Source: Comamonas terrae (GTDB lineage Bacteria > Pseudomonadota > Gammaproteobacteria > Burkholderiales > Burkholderiaceae_C). From it: a stretch of 64,000 bases of DNA. This document shows positions 49,401-58,695 of the stretch, piece by piece. The notes beneath the pieces were generated by a model. The model saw nothing but the letters and a program-made list of their open reading frames with translations, did not search any database and had not been told where the DNA came from. Each line of letters opens with the position of its first letter. The stretch's first letter is position 1. Location of the stretch: contig NZ_BCNT01000001.1 of the NCBI RefSeq assembly GCF_001544075.1, forward strand, positions 186,001-250,000, written 5' to 3'. A program made the position numbers and the translations under genes.

Positions 49401-50366
49401 TCATGCGCGCGGCGTGCCTTCCAAAATCTGTTGAATTTCGAGCGGGCTGAGCAGGCGCTCGGGGATCAGCTCCCCGCGCACCACACGACCAACCCCCAAT
49501 AGGGCATGCGGACGCTCACCATATACGGCGACCGCCGACGCGTCAGCCCAAGACCCTCTGCGACGCAGGCCCGATAGAAAACGCCCTGCATCCTGTTCGC
49601 CCAGAGTGACGACGGCATGACGGTGCAGCAATGCATCCACGGGCTGCACCTGGGCTAGGCGCTCCTCTTCGCTCATCGCCTCCAGCGCTTCCAATGTGAC
49701 GCAGCGCGCCACATCGATGCCGCCGGTTTCCACGCGCCGCAGAAAACGCAGGTGGGCACCGAAGCCCAGGGCCTCTCCCACGTCCTCGCCCAGCGTACGG
49801 ATATAGGTGCCCTTGCTGCAGGTCACTCTCATCCTGATAGCAGGTTGCGCTTGCTCATCCTGCGTCAGCGCCAGATCCAGTGCATGGATCGTGACATCGC
49901 GCGCGGGACGCTCCACCTCCAGGCCGGCGCGCGCATATTCGTAAAGCGCCTTGCCATCCTTCTTGAGCGCGCTGTGCATGGGCGGCACCTGCCGGATGTC
50001 GCCGGTGAACTGCGCCTGCACGGCGGCCAGCCGCTCGGGCGTGATGGCGGCCACGTCCACGGCACGCTCGCGCACGACCTCGCCCTCGGCATCGGCCGTG
50101 GTCGTGGTCTGGCCCAGGCGGGCAATGGCTTCGTAGGTTTTTTCGGCTTCCAGCTGGAGCTGGCTGAATTTGGTGGCAGCGCCGAAGCACAGCGGCAGCA
50201 CGCCGCTGGCCAGCGGATCAAGCGTACCGGTGTGCCCGGCCTTTTCCGCGCGCAGCAGCCACTTGACCTTCTGCAAGATATCGTTGCTGGACCATCCCAG
50301 CGGCTTGTCGAGCAGCAACACCCCATGCACAGGGCGCCGCTGCACCCTTGTGCGTGTGGCGTTCAT
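49401..50366 (-). CDS. truB: tRNA pseudouridine(55) synthase TruB
   Basis: A 321-residue enzyme making pseudouridine at position 55 in the T-loop of tRNAs. [15 protein letters not shown] and [17 protein letters not shown] (catalytic Asp) are the TruB signatures; [19 protein letters not shown] follows. Length matches the E. coli enzyme (314). Start: ATG at 50366, four bases after the rbfA stop. A TGA at 49401 is followed closely by typA. Confidence 0.96.
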   Translation of the reverse strand: MNATRTRVQRRPVHGVLLLDKPLGWSSNDILQKVKWLLRAEKAGHTGTLDPLASGVLPLCFGAATKFSQLQLEAEKTYEAIARLGQTTTTADAEGEVVRERAVDVAAITPERLAAVQAQFTGDIRQVPPMHSALKKDGKALYEYARAGLEVERPARDVTIHALDLALTQDEQAQPAIRMRVTCSKGTYIRTLGEDVGEALGFGAHLRFLRRVETGGIDVARCVTLEALEAMSEEERLAQVQPVDALLHRHAVVTLGEQDAGRFLSGLRRRGSWADASAVAVYGERPHALLGVGRVVRGELIPERLLSPLEIQQILEGTPRA

Positions 50367-50370
50367 GTGC

Positions 50371-50748
50371 TCAGCTTTCTTCGGGGCCGCGCGACGCCAC
50401 TGCCTTGGCGATCAAGGCGTTCATGTCGGCCGCGCGCTCGGTGGTGCGGTCGTAGACAAAGTGCAGCGTGGGCACGGTATGGATGTGCAGGCGCTTGAAC
50501 AGGCCGTTGCGCAGGAAGCCTGCGGCCTGGTTGAGCGCTTCCTGCGTCGCTTCGGGGTCGCCCACGAGCACGCTGAAGAACACCTTGGCGTGGGCATAGT
50601 CCGGAGTCACCTCCACGCCTTGCAGCGTGACCATGCCCACGCGCGGGTCCTTGAGCTCGCGCGCGATCAGTTCCGCCAGATCGCGCTGGATCTGGTCGGA
50701 AACCTTGAAGCTGCGGTTGGGCGCAGCGGACTTCTTTCGAGTAGCCAT
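50371..50748 (-). CDS. rbfA: Ribosome-binding factor A
   Basis: A 125-residue KH-fold protein that helps mature the 5' end of 16S rRNA and the small subunit. [27 protein letters not shown] and the block [26 protein letters not shown] are family-typical (shown as short reads). A basic N-terminus ([13 protein letters not shown]) precedes them. It starts three bases after infB and lies in the order infB-rbfA-truB. Confidence 0.95.
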   Translation of the reverse strand: MATRKKSAAPNRSFKVSDQIQRDLAELIARELKDPRVGMVTLQGVEVTPDYAHAKVFFSVLVGDPEATQEALNQAAGFLRNGLFKRLHIHTVPTLHFVYDRTTERAADMNALIAKAVASRGPEES

Positions 50749-50751
50749 GGA

Positions 50752-53598
50752 TTACAGCGTACGCGCGATTTCCTTGATCTCGAACACTTCGAGCATATCG
50801 CCTTCGCGGATGTCGTTGTAGTTCTTGAGCTTGATACCGCACTCGAAGCCTTCCTTGACCTCGCGGACGTCGTCCTTCATGCGGCGCAGCGACTCGATCT
50901 CGCCCGTGTAGATGACCACGTTGTCGCGCAGCAGGCGGAAATGCGCGTTGCGGGTGACATGGCCCTGCGTGACGTAGGAGCCGGCCACCGTGCCGATCTT
51001 GGAGGCCACGAACACGGTGCGGATCTCGGCCATGCCGATGATCTCCTCGCGCTTCTCGGGCGCCAGCATGCCGGACATGGCCGCCTTCACCTCATCCACG
51101 GCGTCGTAGATGATGTTGTAGTAGCGGATGTCCACGTCGTTGCCTTCGGCCGTCTTGCGGGCCTGCGCGTCTGCACGCACGTTGAAGCCGATGATGATGG
51201 CCTTGGAAGCCAGCGCCAGGTTGACGTCCGATTCCGAGATGCCGCCCACGCCGGAGTACACCAGCTGGACCTTGATCTCGTCGGTGGACAGCTTGAGCAG
51301 CGAGGCGGCCAGCGCTTCCTGCGAACCCTGCATGTCGGCCTTGATGATGATGGGCAGCGTCTGCACATCGCCAGCGGACATCTCGGCAAACATGTTCTCC
51401 AGCTTGGCAGCCTGCTGCTTGGCCAGCTTGGTGTTGCGGAACTTGCCGGCGCGGTAGGTCGCGATTTCGCGGGCACGGCGTTCGTCGCTCAGCACCATGA
51501 AGTCGTCACCGGCCTGAGGCACTTCGGACAGGCCCTGGATTTCCACGGGGATCGACGGACCGGCTTCCTTGGTCTGCTTGCCGTCTTCGTCCAGCATGGC
51601 GCGCACGCGGCCATAGGTCTGGCCGGCCAGCACCACGTCGCCCACCTTCAGCGTACCGGACTGCACCAGCACCGTGGCCACGGTACCGCGGCCCTTGTCC
51701 AGCTGGGCTTCGATCACGATACCCTTGGCGGCGGCATCCACCGGCGCCTTGAGTTCCAGCACTTCGGCCTGCAGCAGCACCTGCTCGAGCAGTTCGTCGA
51801 TGCCCTGGCCGGTCTTGGAGGACACGGCCACGAACGGCGAGTCGCCGCCGTATTCCTCGGGCACCACCTCTTCCACGACCAGCTCCTGCTTGACACGCTC
51901 GGGGTTGGCTTCAGGCTTGTCGGCCTTGGTGATGGCCACCACGATGGGAACGCCGGCCGCCTTGGCGTGCTTGATGGCTTCCTTGGTCTGGGGCATCACG
52001 CCGTCGTCGGCAGCGGCCACCAGGATCACGATGTCGGTGGACTGGGCACCGCGGGCACGCATGGCCGTGAAAGCCTCGTGGCCGGGGGTGTCCAGGAAGG
52101 TGATGATGCCGCGCGGCGTTTCCACGTGGTAGGCACCGATGTGCTGCGTGATGCCGCCGGCTTCGCCCGACGCCACCTTGGTGCGGCGGATGTAGTCCAG
52201 CAGCGAGGTCTTGCCGTGGTCCACGTGGCCCATCACGGTCACCACGGGAGCGCGCGGCAGTTGCTCGGCTTCGGCGCTGGAGACTTCCTCGGCCGTGAAG
52301 GCCTCGGGATCGTCCAGTGCCGCGACCTTGGCGGTGTGCCCCATTTCCTCGACCACGATCATGGCCGTGTCCTGGTCCAGCGGCTGGTTGATGGTGACCA
52401 TCTGGCCCATCTTCATCAGCACCTTGATGACCTCGGATGCCTTGATGGACATCTTGTGGGCCAGTTCGGCCACGGTAATGGTCTCGGGCACATGCACTTC
52501 GATGGCACGGAATTCGGCCGGTGCGTGCTGCTGGTTCTGCTGGTCGTCGCCACGGCCGCGTCGGCCGCTCTTGGGGCCGCCGCGCCAGTTGGTGCGGCCA
52601 CCCAGACCACCGGAGCTGTCGCCACGGGTCTTGATTTCCTTCTTCTTGCCTTCGCCAGCCCAGCTGGACGACAGCTTGGCCGACTTGACTTCCTTGCCGG
52701 CGGCGGCACCGGCGCCGCCGCCAGTGCGGGCACCCGCGCCCGCAGTGGCGCCACCGGCCGTACCGGCAGCCTTGGGGGCATTCTTCTTGGCATCGGCGGC
52801 CGCAGGCGCCGCGGCAGCCTTCTTGGGCTCCTCGGGCTTCTTGGCGACCAGCACCTTCTTGGGCGCGGCCATCATGGCGCGGATGGCTTCAGCCTCCGCC
52901 AGGGCCTTGCGGCGGCGCTCGTCCAGATCCTTGGCGCGCGAAGCTTCCTCCTCGGCGCGAGCCTTGGATTCGGCTTCCGCCTTGGCGCGGGCCTCGGCCT
53001 GTGCAGCCTGGCGGGCAGCCGTTTCGGCAGCATGCTCGCGCTGGGCTTCTTCCTTGACGCGATTGGCTTCTGCAGCCTTGGCAGCCTCGGCGGCTGCATA
53101 GGCTGCAGCCCGTTCCTCGGCTTCGCGCTCGCGGCGCTCGCGCTCTTCGCGCTCTTGACGTTCCTTGGCCAATTCTTCTTCCTGATGGCGCAACTGCTCG
53201 ACCTGCTGGCGAGCCTGTTCTTCACGACGGGCCAGCTCCTGGGCCGCCGCGCGTTCCTGCACTGCCTTGGCCATGCTTTCGGCATTGGCCTGGGCTTCTG
53301 CGGGCGTGTCTTCCCGCTTCACGAAAGTGCGCTTCTTGCGCACTTCCACCTGGATGGTGCGTGCACGGCCCGAGGCGTCGGCCTGCTTGATCTCGCTCGT
53401 GGACTTCTTGGTCAGCGTGATCTTCTTGCCGCCGCCATGGCTGGCCTGCAGATGGCTGAGCAGGCGCTGCTTGTCGCTGTCCGTCAGCGTGTCGCCGGCA
53501 CCACCCTTGTCCACCCCGGCCGCCTTGAGCTGCTGCAGCAAGGTATCAGGGGTCGTGTTGCGCTCTTTCGCAAACTCTGCAACCGTATTACTCGACAT
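50752..53598 (-). CDS. infB: Translation initiation factor IF-2
   Basis: A 948-residue GTPase that brings fMet-tRNA to the small subunit. An N-terminal IF2_N domain (about 1-55) is followed by a highly charged Glu/Arg/Ala-rich coiled coil (about 90-250) and an Ala/Gly-rich linker. A second IF2_N-like domain (about 365-420) precedes the GTPase core: [24 protein letters not shown] and [11 protein letters not shown]. Domains II-IV end in KEIARTL. Start: ATG at 53598. Internal starts giving shorter forms are common in this gene but none is proven here. It lies 23 bases after nusA. Confidence 0.96.
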   Translation of the reverse strand: MSSNTVAEFAKERNTTPDTLLQQLKAAGVDKGGAGDTLTDSDKQRLLSHLQASHGGGKKITLTKKSTSEIKQADASGRARTIQVEVRKKRTFVKREDTPAEAQANAESMAKAVQERAAAQELARREEQARQQVEQLRHQEEELAKERQEREERERREREAEERAAAYAAAEAAKAAEANRVKEEAQREHAAETAARQAAQAEARAKAEAESKARAEEEASRAKDLDERRRKALAEAEAIRAMMAAPKKVLVAKKPEEPKKAAAAPAAADAKKNAPKAAGTAGGATAGAGARTGGGAGAAAGKEVKSAKLSSSWAGEGKKKEIKTRGDSSGGLGGRTNWRGGPKSGRRGRGDDQQNQQHAPAEFRAIEVHVPETITVAELAHKMSIKASEVIKVLMKMGQMVTINQPLDQDTAMIVVEEMGHTAKVAALDDPEAFTAEEVSSAEAEQLPRAPVVTVMGHVDHGKTSLLDYIRRTKVASGEAGGITQHIGAYHVETPRGIITFLDTPGHEAFTAMRARGAQSTDIVILVAAADDGVMPQTKEAIKHAKAAGVPIVVAITKADKPEANPERVKQELVVEEVVPEEYGGDSPFVAVSSKTGQGIDELLEQVLLQAEVLELKAPVDAAAKGIVIEAQLDKGRGTVATVLVQSGTLKVGDVVLAGQTYGRVRAMLDEDGKQTKEAGPSIPVEIQGLSEVPQAGDDFMVLSDERRAREIATYRAGKFRNTKLAKQQAAKLENMFAEMSAGDVQTLPIIIKADMQGSQEALAASLLKLSTDEIKVQLVYSGVGGISESDVNLALASKAIIIGFNVRADAQARKTAEGNDVDIRYYNIIYDAVDEVKAAMSGMLAPEKREEIIGMAEIRTVFVASKIGTVAGSYVTQGHVTRNAHFRLLRDNVVIYTGEIESLRRMKDDVREVKEGFECGIKLKNYNDIREGDMLEVFEIKEIARTL

Positions 53599-53621
53599 AT
53601 ATGCTCTGAACCTCCCTGACC

Positions 53622-55109
53622 TTACTCTTGCCCATCGGCAAACCAGTGCTCGCGTGCCTTCATGATCAGCGCCTTGGCCTCATCGGCGGTCTGTCCGGTG
53701 ATATCGGTCAGCTCGTCGATGGCCAGGTCGGCCAGATCGTCACGGGTATGCACACCTGCCTGCGCCAGCTTGTCCACCAGTTCAGGCGTGATGCCTTCCA
53801 GTGCCAGCAGATCCTGGGATGCCTTGCTCACATTTTCCTCGCGTGCGATTTCCTGTGTCAGCAATGCATCCTTGGCCCGGCTACGCAGTTCGTTCACCGT
53901 CTCTTCGTCGAATGCTTCGATCTCGAGCATTTCCTGCAGCGGCACATAGGCCACTTCTTCCAGGGTCTCGAAACCTTCATCGATCAGGATGTTGGCGATT
54001 TCCTCGTCCACATCCAGATTCTTCATGAACAGCTCACGGGCCACTGCGGACTCGTCAGCCTGTTTCTGTGCCGACTCGGCGGCATCCATGATGTTGATCT
54101 TCCAGCCGGTCAGCTCGGACGCCAGGCGCACGTTCTGGCCGCCGCGGCCAATGGCGATGGCAAGGTTCTCTTCATCCACCACCACGTCCATGGCGTGCTT
54201 TTCCTCGTCCACCACGATGGACGAGACATTGGCCGGAGCCAGCGCACCGATGACGAACTGGGCCGGATCCTCGGACCACAGCACGATGTCCACGCGCTCG
54301 CCGGCCAGCTCGTTGGTCACGGCATTCACACGCGTGCCGCGCACGCCCACGCAGGTGCCGATCGGGTCCACGCGCTTGTCGTGGGAGAGCACGGCGATCT
54401 TGGCGCGCGAACCGGCATCGCGGGCGCAGCTCTTGATCTCCAGCAGGCCCTGCTCGATCTCGGGCACTTCGTTGCGAAACAGCTCCACCATGAATTCGGG
54501 CGCCGAGCGCGACAGGATGATGGGGGCGCCGCGCAGCGTGGCGTCCACCTCCATGATCATGGCGCGCACGCGGTCGCCGTTGCGCAGATTTTCCTTGGGG
54601 ATCATCTCGCTGCGGCGCAGGCGGCCTTCCACACGGCCGGACTCGACGATGATGTCGCCCTTGTCCATGCGCTTGACCGTGCCGGTGAAGATTTTTTCGC
54701 CACGGGCCAGGAATTCGTTGAGCAGCATCTCGCGCTCGGCATCGCGGATCTTCTGCAGGATGACCTGCTTGGCAGCCATGGCGCCGATGCGGCCGATGGG
54801 CAACGACTCGACTTGCTCCTCGATGAACTCGCCCACCTGGATGCCGGGCACGCGCTCTTCGGCGTCCATCAGCATTTCTTCGGCATCCGGGTTCTGCAGG
54901 CCGGCATCGTCGGGCACCACCACCCAGCGACGGAAGGTGTCGTATTCACCGCTGTCGCGATCAATGGCCACGCGGATGTCTACCTCACCCTGGTACAGCT
55001 TCTTCGTGGCCTGGGCCAGTGCGGATTCCACGGCACCGAACACCACATCGCGTTCCACGTTCTTTTCACGCGAAATGGCTTCTACCAACATCAACAGTTC
55101 GCGATTCAT
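53622..55109 (-). CDS. nusA: Transcription termination/antitermination factor NusA
   Basis: A 495-residue RNA polymerase accessory factor that modulates pausing and termination. Order: NusA N-domain (1-130), S1 (about 135-200, with [18 protein letters not shown]), two KH domains (about 230-345, [17 protein letters not shown] and [15 protein letters not shown]), and two acidic helix-hairpin repeats at the C-terminus, as in the E. coli protein of the same length. Start: ATG at 55109. It follows rimP by 84 bases. Confidence 0.97.
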   Translation of the reverse strand: MNRELLMLVEAISREKNVERDVVFGAVESALAQATKKLYQGEVDIRVAIDRDSGEYDTFRRWVVVPDDAGLQNPDAEEMLMDAEERVPGIQVGEFIEEQVESLPIGRIGAMAAKQVILQKIRDAEREMLLNEFLARGEKIFTGTVKRMDKGDIIVESGRVEGRLRRSEMIPKENLRNGDRVRAMIMEVDATLRGAPIILSRSAPEFMVELFRNEVPEIEQGLLEIKSCARDAGSRAKIAVLSHDKRVDPIGTCVGVRGTRVNAVTNELAGERVDIVLWSEDPAQFVIGALAPANVSSIVVDEEKHAMDVVVDEENLAIAIGRGGQNVRLASELTGWKINIMDAAESAQKQADESAVARELFMKNLDVDEEIANILIDEGFETLEEVAYVPLQEMLEIEAFDEETVNELRSRAKDALLTQEIAREENVSKASQDLLALEGITPELVDKLAQAGVHTRDDLADLAIDELTDITGQTADEAKALIMKAREHWFADGQE

Positions 55110-55193
55110 GCGACGACTCTCCTATTTCAATCACACAAAGAGGTCTCTGGTTCCAGCCTCTTTGCCCCTACGATCCGACACAAAGGCCCTGCC

Positions 55194-55787
55194 TCAAACC
55201 GGCTTGGCCGCGCGCCCTTTGAAATTCACAATCGGAGCCAGACGTGCTTCCTTGAGCTCGTCCAGCGTAAAACCCAGTGCCTGCAATGGCGCCGGCTCGC
55301 GCTTCTTGCTCACGCGCTGGCCCGGCTTGACCGGCGGCTCGTCGCTCCAGACGATCTGCCAGCCGCCCTCTTCGGTGCGCTCCAGCGTGCCGCGGAATTT
55401 CTTGCGATTGGCGCTGATCTTGTCGCCGCCGGCAGCGCCGATGGGCTCCTTGAGCGTCAGGTCCACCACCTCGCCTTCGAAGCGTATGAAATCCTGTTCA
55501 TGGCGCAGCAGGCGGTCGATGCCCGGGGACGAGACTTCCAGGCGGGCATAGTCCACGCCATCGACCTCCAGCGCGAACTGCAACTGGCGCGTCACCTTCT
55601 CGCAGTCCTCCACGGTCACGAACTGTTCGGGAGCCATCCCCTCGGGCTGCACGGGCGCGCCTTCCACCGGCGCCTGCCAAGGCAAATCAATTGTGATGCG
55701 CAGTAGACCGCCCGCAGAGCGCTCTATCTCTACCAGGTCATAGCCCAGACCTGTTACGGTTTGTTCAACGATTTGCTGTAGTGCCAC
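55194..55787 (-). CDS. rimP: Ribosome maturation factor RimP
   Basis: A 197-residue protein needed for assembly of the small ribosomal subunit. The block LEVSSPGIDRLLRHEQDFIRFEGE (read in parts) and VTGLGYDLVEIERSAGGLLRI-type N-terminus identify it. It is first gene of the rimP-nusA-infB-rbfA-truB cluster, with about 100 bases of leader before the terminator of the thioredoxin gene. The C-terminus is slightly longer than in E. coli. Start: ATG at 55787. Confidence 0.95.
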   Translation of the reverse strand: MALQQIVEQTVTGLGYDLVEIERSAGGLLRITIDLPWQAPVEGAPVQPEGMAPEQFVTVEDCEKVTRQLQFALEVDGVDYARLEVSSPGIDRLLRHEQDFIRFEGEVVDLTLKEPIGAAGGDKISANRKKFRGTLERTEEGGWQIVWSDEPPVKPGQRVSKKREPAPLQALGFTLDELKEARLAPIVNFKGRAAKPV

Positions 55788-55887
55788 GTGTAATCAGTTC
55801 AGTCCCGAAATGCCCGGCCATCGATTCCAGTGCCCAGGCCTGCGCCTCATGCGCAAGGCCTGCCTGGCGATCACCAAACAATTGCCC

Positions 55888-55919
55888 AAAAAAAACGGGC
55901 GGTGTGTACCCGCCCGTTT
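55888..55919 (-). terminator. Terminator after the thioredoxin-like gene
   Basis: AAACGGGCGG and CCGCCCGTTT form a 10-bp stem with a 7-base loop. On the minus strand it is followed by eight T. It separates the thioredoxin gene from the rimP operon. Confidence 0.92.
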
Positions 55920-55986
55920 GGTCGTGAAGTCGCAATTGTATCCTCAAACGGCCGTTTTCGCAAAAATGCTTTGCACAAAACGGGGC

Positions 55987-56406
55987 TCAGCGCAAGACTT
56001 CATCCAGGTCCTGCGCCGCCTGCACGCGCGCCAGCAATTGCTGGGCCTCGGCCGCGTCGGCAGGACGCGCCGCCGGGTCGTCGGGCAGCGCCTGCAGCAT
56101 GCGCGCCAGCACCTGCGCCTGGGGCAGGACGGGGCCGAGAAAGCGCGCCTTGCTGCCCTGCGCCACCAGCACGGAGGGAAAAGTCTCGATATCCAGATCG
56201 CCGGCCACGTCCTCGCGGTCTTCCACATCCAGCCAGACAAAGCGCATCTGCGGGAACTGGGATGCCAGCGCCTCGAAAGGCTGCTGGTATTGCTTGCAGG
56301 TGCCGCACCATGCGGCGCAAAGGCACACCACCAGCCATTCGCCCGATTGCGGCGCCTGCTGCTTCATCTGTTGCTCCGGCATGGCGTCGCCGCCCTTTTC
56401 CTGCAT
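55987..56406 (-). CDS. Thioredoxin-like protein
   Basis: A 139-residue cytoplasmic thioredoxin-fold protein with active site AAWCGTCKQY (about residue 32) in place of the usual WCGPC. The conserved cis-proline is in ETFPSVLVAQG. A Gln/Ala-rich helical tail follows. It may reduce disulfides or serve as a specialised reductant; a partner is not evident. ATG at 56406 gives 139 residues; ATG at 56382 (MPEQQM) is an alternative. Head-to-head with cbpA across 327 bases. Confidence 0.85.
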   Translation of the reverse strand: MQEKGGDAMPEQQMKQQAPQSGEWLVVCLCAAWCGTCKQYQQPFEALASQFPQMRFVWLDVEDREDVAGDLDIETFPSVLVAQGSKARFLGPVLPQAQVLARMLQALPDDPAARPADAAEAQQLLARVQAAQDLDEVLR

Positions 56407-56604
56407 GGAATCTCCTGTAGAACCTGTACAGCCAGGAAAGCCGCCGCCTGCGGCGAAAAAGCGCCTCGCTCCTGCCGGGCCGGGCCGGCCGTTTCCTGTT
56501 CACGCCGTGCGACGGCTTCGCATGGCAAGCCAGGATGGTAGCCGCTAATCAATACATGGCGCGCCCATCCGGCATTGGCGTTGCACCCATTGCGGGGCGC
56601 AATG

Positions 56605-56630
56605 CTTGAACCCTGGCTCTTATGCCCCAT
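56605..56630 (+). promoter_or_regulatory. Sigma-32 heat-shock promoter for cbpA-cbpM
   Basis: CTTGAA (56605-56610), a 14-base spacer, then CCCCAT (56625-56630). Both boxes are exact matches to the core sigma-32 consensus at an accepted spacing. It lies about 100 bases before the cbpA start in the 327-base gap that also must hold the promoter of the divergent thioredoxin gene. No other feature was recognised in the gap. Confidence 0.8.
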
Positions 56631-56733
56631 TCTTTCTCTATAGTGAAAGGCGCGGCCGCAAAACCGGACACCGCCCATGCGGTGGCCGGCTGCGGTGCGT
56701 CGAGATTTCTTGGGCTCAAAGATTGGTGACTCC

Positions 56734-57705
56734 ATGGATTACAAGGACTACTATCGGATACTTGGCGTGGACAAGAAAGCCTCCGCCGAGGACATCAAGA
56801 AGGCCTACCGCAAGCTGGCCCGCAAATACCATCCCGACATCAGCAAGGAGGCCGACGCGGCCGCGCGCATGGCCGAGGTCAACGAGGCCAACGCCGTGCT
56901 GTCCGACCCCGAAAAGCGCGCCGCCTACGATGCGCTGGGCGAAGCACCCCGGCATGCGGGCGCAGGTGCCGGCAACGGCGCGGGCTTTCAGCCGCCGCCG
57001 GGCTGGGACCAGCAGGGCTTTCATTTCCACAGCGAAGGCACGGGTCCTAGCGGGGATGCGGACTTCAGCGACTTCTTCTCGCAGATGTTCGGCCAGGCCG
57101 CGCGCGCGCGGCGCAGCCAGGGCGGCCATGCCGCACCGGATATGCGCGGCCAGGACCAGCATGCAAGCATCGAGCTGGACCTGGCGGACAGCTACAGCGG
57201 TGCCTTGCGCTCGCTGCACCTGCGCACCACGGTGCTCGACGAGCAGGGTCTGCCCACCTACAAGGACAAGGAATTGCAGGTCAGCATTCCCAAGGGCGTG
57301 CGCGAAGGCCAGATGATCCGCCTGGCCGGCCAGGGCAACCCCGGTCTGGGCAAGGGCGGGCCGGGCGATCTGCTGCTGGAGGTGCACTTCCGCAGCGATC
57401 CGCGCTGGTGGAGCGAAGGCAAGGACGTCTACCAGCGCGTACCGCTGGCACCCTGGGAGGCGGAGCTGGGCGGGCCCATTCCGTTCAAGACGCTGGCGGG
57501 CGAGCTGGAAGTCACCGTGCCCGCGGGCTACCGCTCGGGGCGCAAGCTGCGCATCAAGGGCAAGGGCCTGCCCTCGGTCACGCCGGGCGATATGTATCTG
57601 GTTCTGGACGTGGTGTTTCCGCCCGCCACGAACGCCGCGCAGAAACAGGCATACGCCGACTTCGCCAAGGCCTTCCCCGGCTTTGATGCCCGCAGTCTGA
57701 GCTGA
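56734..57705 (+). CDS. cbpA: DnaJ-family co-chaperone CbpA
   Basis: A 323-residue J-protein. The J-domain (1-70) has the HPD motif (KYHPDISKEAD) and the conserved YRILGVDKKAS. A Gly/Phe-rich linker follows, then two beta-sandwich substrate-binding domains (from about 145) without a zinc finger, with LQVSIPKGVREGQMIRLAGQG and GPGDLLLEVHF. This is the CbpA layout; such proteins stimulate DnaK and bind curved DNA. Start: ATG at 56734. The sigma-32 promoter upstream and cbpM 11 bases downstream support the name. Confidence 0.94.
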   Translation: MDYKDYYRILGVDKKASAEDIKKAYRKLARKYHPDISKEADAAARMAEVNEANAVLSDPEKRAAYDALGEAPRHAGAGAGNGAGFQPPPGWDQQGFHFHSEGTGPSGDADFSDFFSQMFGQAARARRSQGGHAAPDMRGQDQHASIELDLADSYSGALRSLHLRTTVLDEQGLPTYKDKELQVSIPKGVREGQMIRLAGQGNPGLGKGGPGDLLLEVHFRSDPRWWSEGKDVYQRVPLAPWEAELGGPIPFKTLAGELEVTVPAGYRSGRKLRIKGKGLPSVTPGDMYLVLDVVFPPATNAAQKQAYADFAKAFPGFDARSLS

Positions 57706-57716
57706 AAGGCAAACCG

Positions 57717-58058
57717 ATGAGCTCCACCAACCACTACCCCTTCTATGAACCCGCAGAACTGCTGGACCTCGCGGCCCTGAGCCTGCAGGATCTGGCCCGC
57801 CATTGCCGCACCAGCCCGCAATGGGTGATCGAGCATGTGCAGACCGGCGTCATCCGCTACGACAACGAGGATGCAGACAGCCCCGCGCAGATCACCGCCG
57901 AGCAGTGGCGCTTCAGCAGCCAGACGCTGGTACGGGCACGCCGCATTGCCCAGTTGGAGCACAGCTTCGACGCCGACCCGCAACTGGCCGCGCTGACCAC
58001 GGACCTGATCGAGGAAGTGCACCAGCTGCGCCGGCAGCTCAAGGCCCTGAAGCGCTGA
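57717..58058 (+). CDS. cbpM: Chaperone modulator CbpM
   Basis: A 113-residue MerR-like helical protein. CbpM binds the J-domain of CbpA and blocks its action with DnaK. Visible features: LSLQDLARHCRTSPQWVIEHVQTGVI (HTH-like, near 22-47), then a coiled-coil dimer region (LIEEVHQLRRQLKALKR). Length matches E. coli CbpM (101). Start: ATG at 57717, 11 bases after cbpA. The next 190 bases hold no recognised gene. Confidence 0.88.
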   Translation: MSSTNHYPFYEPAELLDLAALSLQDLARHCRTSPQWVIEHVQTGVIRYDNEDADSPAQITAEQWRFSSQTLVRARRIAQLEHSFDADPQLAALTTDLIEEVHQLRRQLKALKR

Positions 58059-58248
58059 GGCGAAACACCGCCCGAGCCGCTTCGCTCCTTCCCGAGCCGC
58101 TCGCCCGGACCTCCATGCGCTGCGCGCCATGGGAGGGAACATGCGGGCGGCCGGCACAGGCTCCTGCCAGCCGCCACGGCCTGGCGAGCGCCGGCTTCAT
58201 GGGCCGCAGGCGGTAGCGCCATGAACCAGCGATTCCGGCCGGCCCAAC

Positions 58249-58282
58249 AAAAAGCCCCGGGAGCCTGGCTCCAGGGGCTTTT
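58249..58282 (-). terminator. Terminator after the small basic protein gene
   Basis: AAAAGCCCC pairs with GGGGCTTTT; an inner GGAG/CTCC stem strengthens it. The minus-strand exit is a T-run. The symmetry makes it usable from the cbpM side too. Confidence 0.88.
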
Positions 58283-58321
58283 GCGTCGATGGCTACCCGG
58301 CGAGGCCGGGCGCACCGCCGA

Positions 58322-58483
58322 TCAACCGTGGCGCTTGCCAGGGTTCTTCTTGGTGTGGGTGTGCGCGCCGCGGGCACGGCTCACGCGCTGGCCACGGCCG
58401 GGCGTGGGCAGGGTCACGCCATTGGGTGCCTGGGGACGGGGAGTGGCTTTGCGGTCAGCTTCGGTAACGATCTTGTTGCCCAT
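58322..58483 (-). CDS. Small basic protein, 53 residues
   Basis: A short gene from ATG 58483 to TGA 58324-58322. The protein starts MGNKIVTEADRK, contains PNGVTLPTPGRGQR, and ends KKNPGKRHG; it has 13 Arg/Lys, 3 His and only two acidic residues. No transmembrane segment or known domain is present. High charge suggests binding to nucleic acid or the ribosome, but this is inference. A perfect terminator begins 40 bases after the stop, supporting that it is transcribed. I recall similar short proteins only as hypothetical. Confidence 0.65.
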   Translation of the reverse strand: MGNKIVTEADRKATPRPQAPNGVTLPTPGRGQRVSRARGAHTHTKKNPGKRHG

Positions 58484-58615
58484 GTCGAATTCTCTACTTG
58501 GAAGTTGCGGAAGGTTGGAAACCTTCGATTAGGCCATATCCAGAGCAAGCGCGCCGGAAAAACACTGACTTTCCCATGTGGATTCCTGTGCATCGCATGC
58601 AAAACTCCTGAAAAT

Positions 58616-58695
58616 ATAGCTGCTTGCGCATTTATTTCCTGGATTTCAGATCTATTTCACCCTGTATTTATTGATTGACAAGCGAAAGCAGCTAT
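58616..58695. repeat. Long-spaced inverted repeat in an AT-rich gap
   Basis: ATAGCTGCTTGCGC (58616-58629) is matched in reverse complement by GCGAAAGCAGCTAT (58682-58695), one mismatch in 14, with 52 AT-rich bases between. The right arm touches the yejF stop codon. The left arm resembles the terminator arm at 34811-34827. Confidence 0.6.

Noticed and set aside
50170-53619. Very long plus-strand open frame opposite infB
   Set aside because: It is His/Leu/Gly-rich with no domain and mirrors the codon pattern of infB, which is a certain gene. High GC content keeps antisense frames open.
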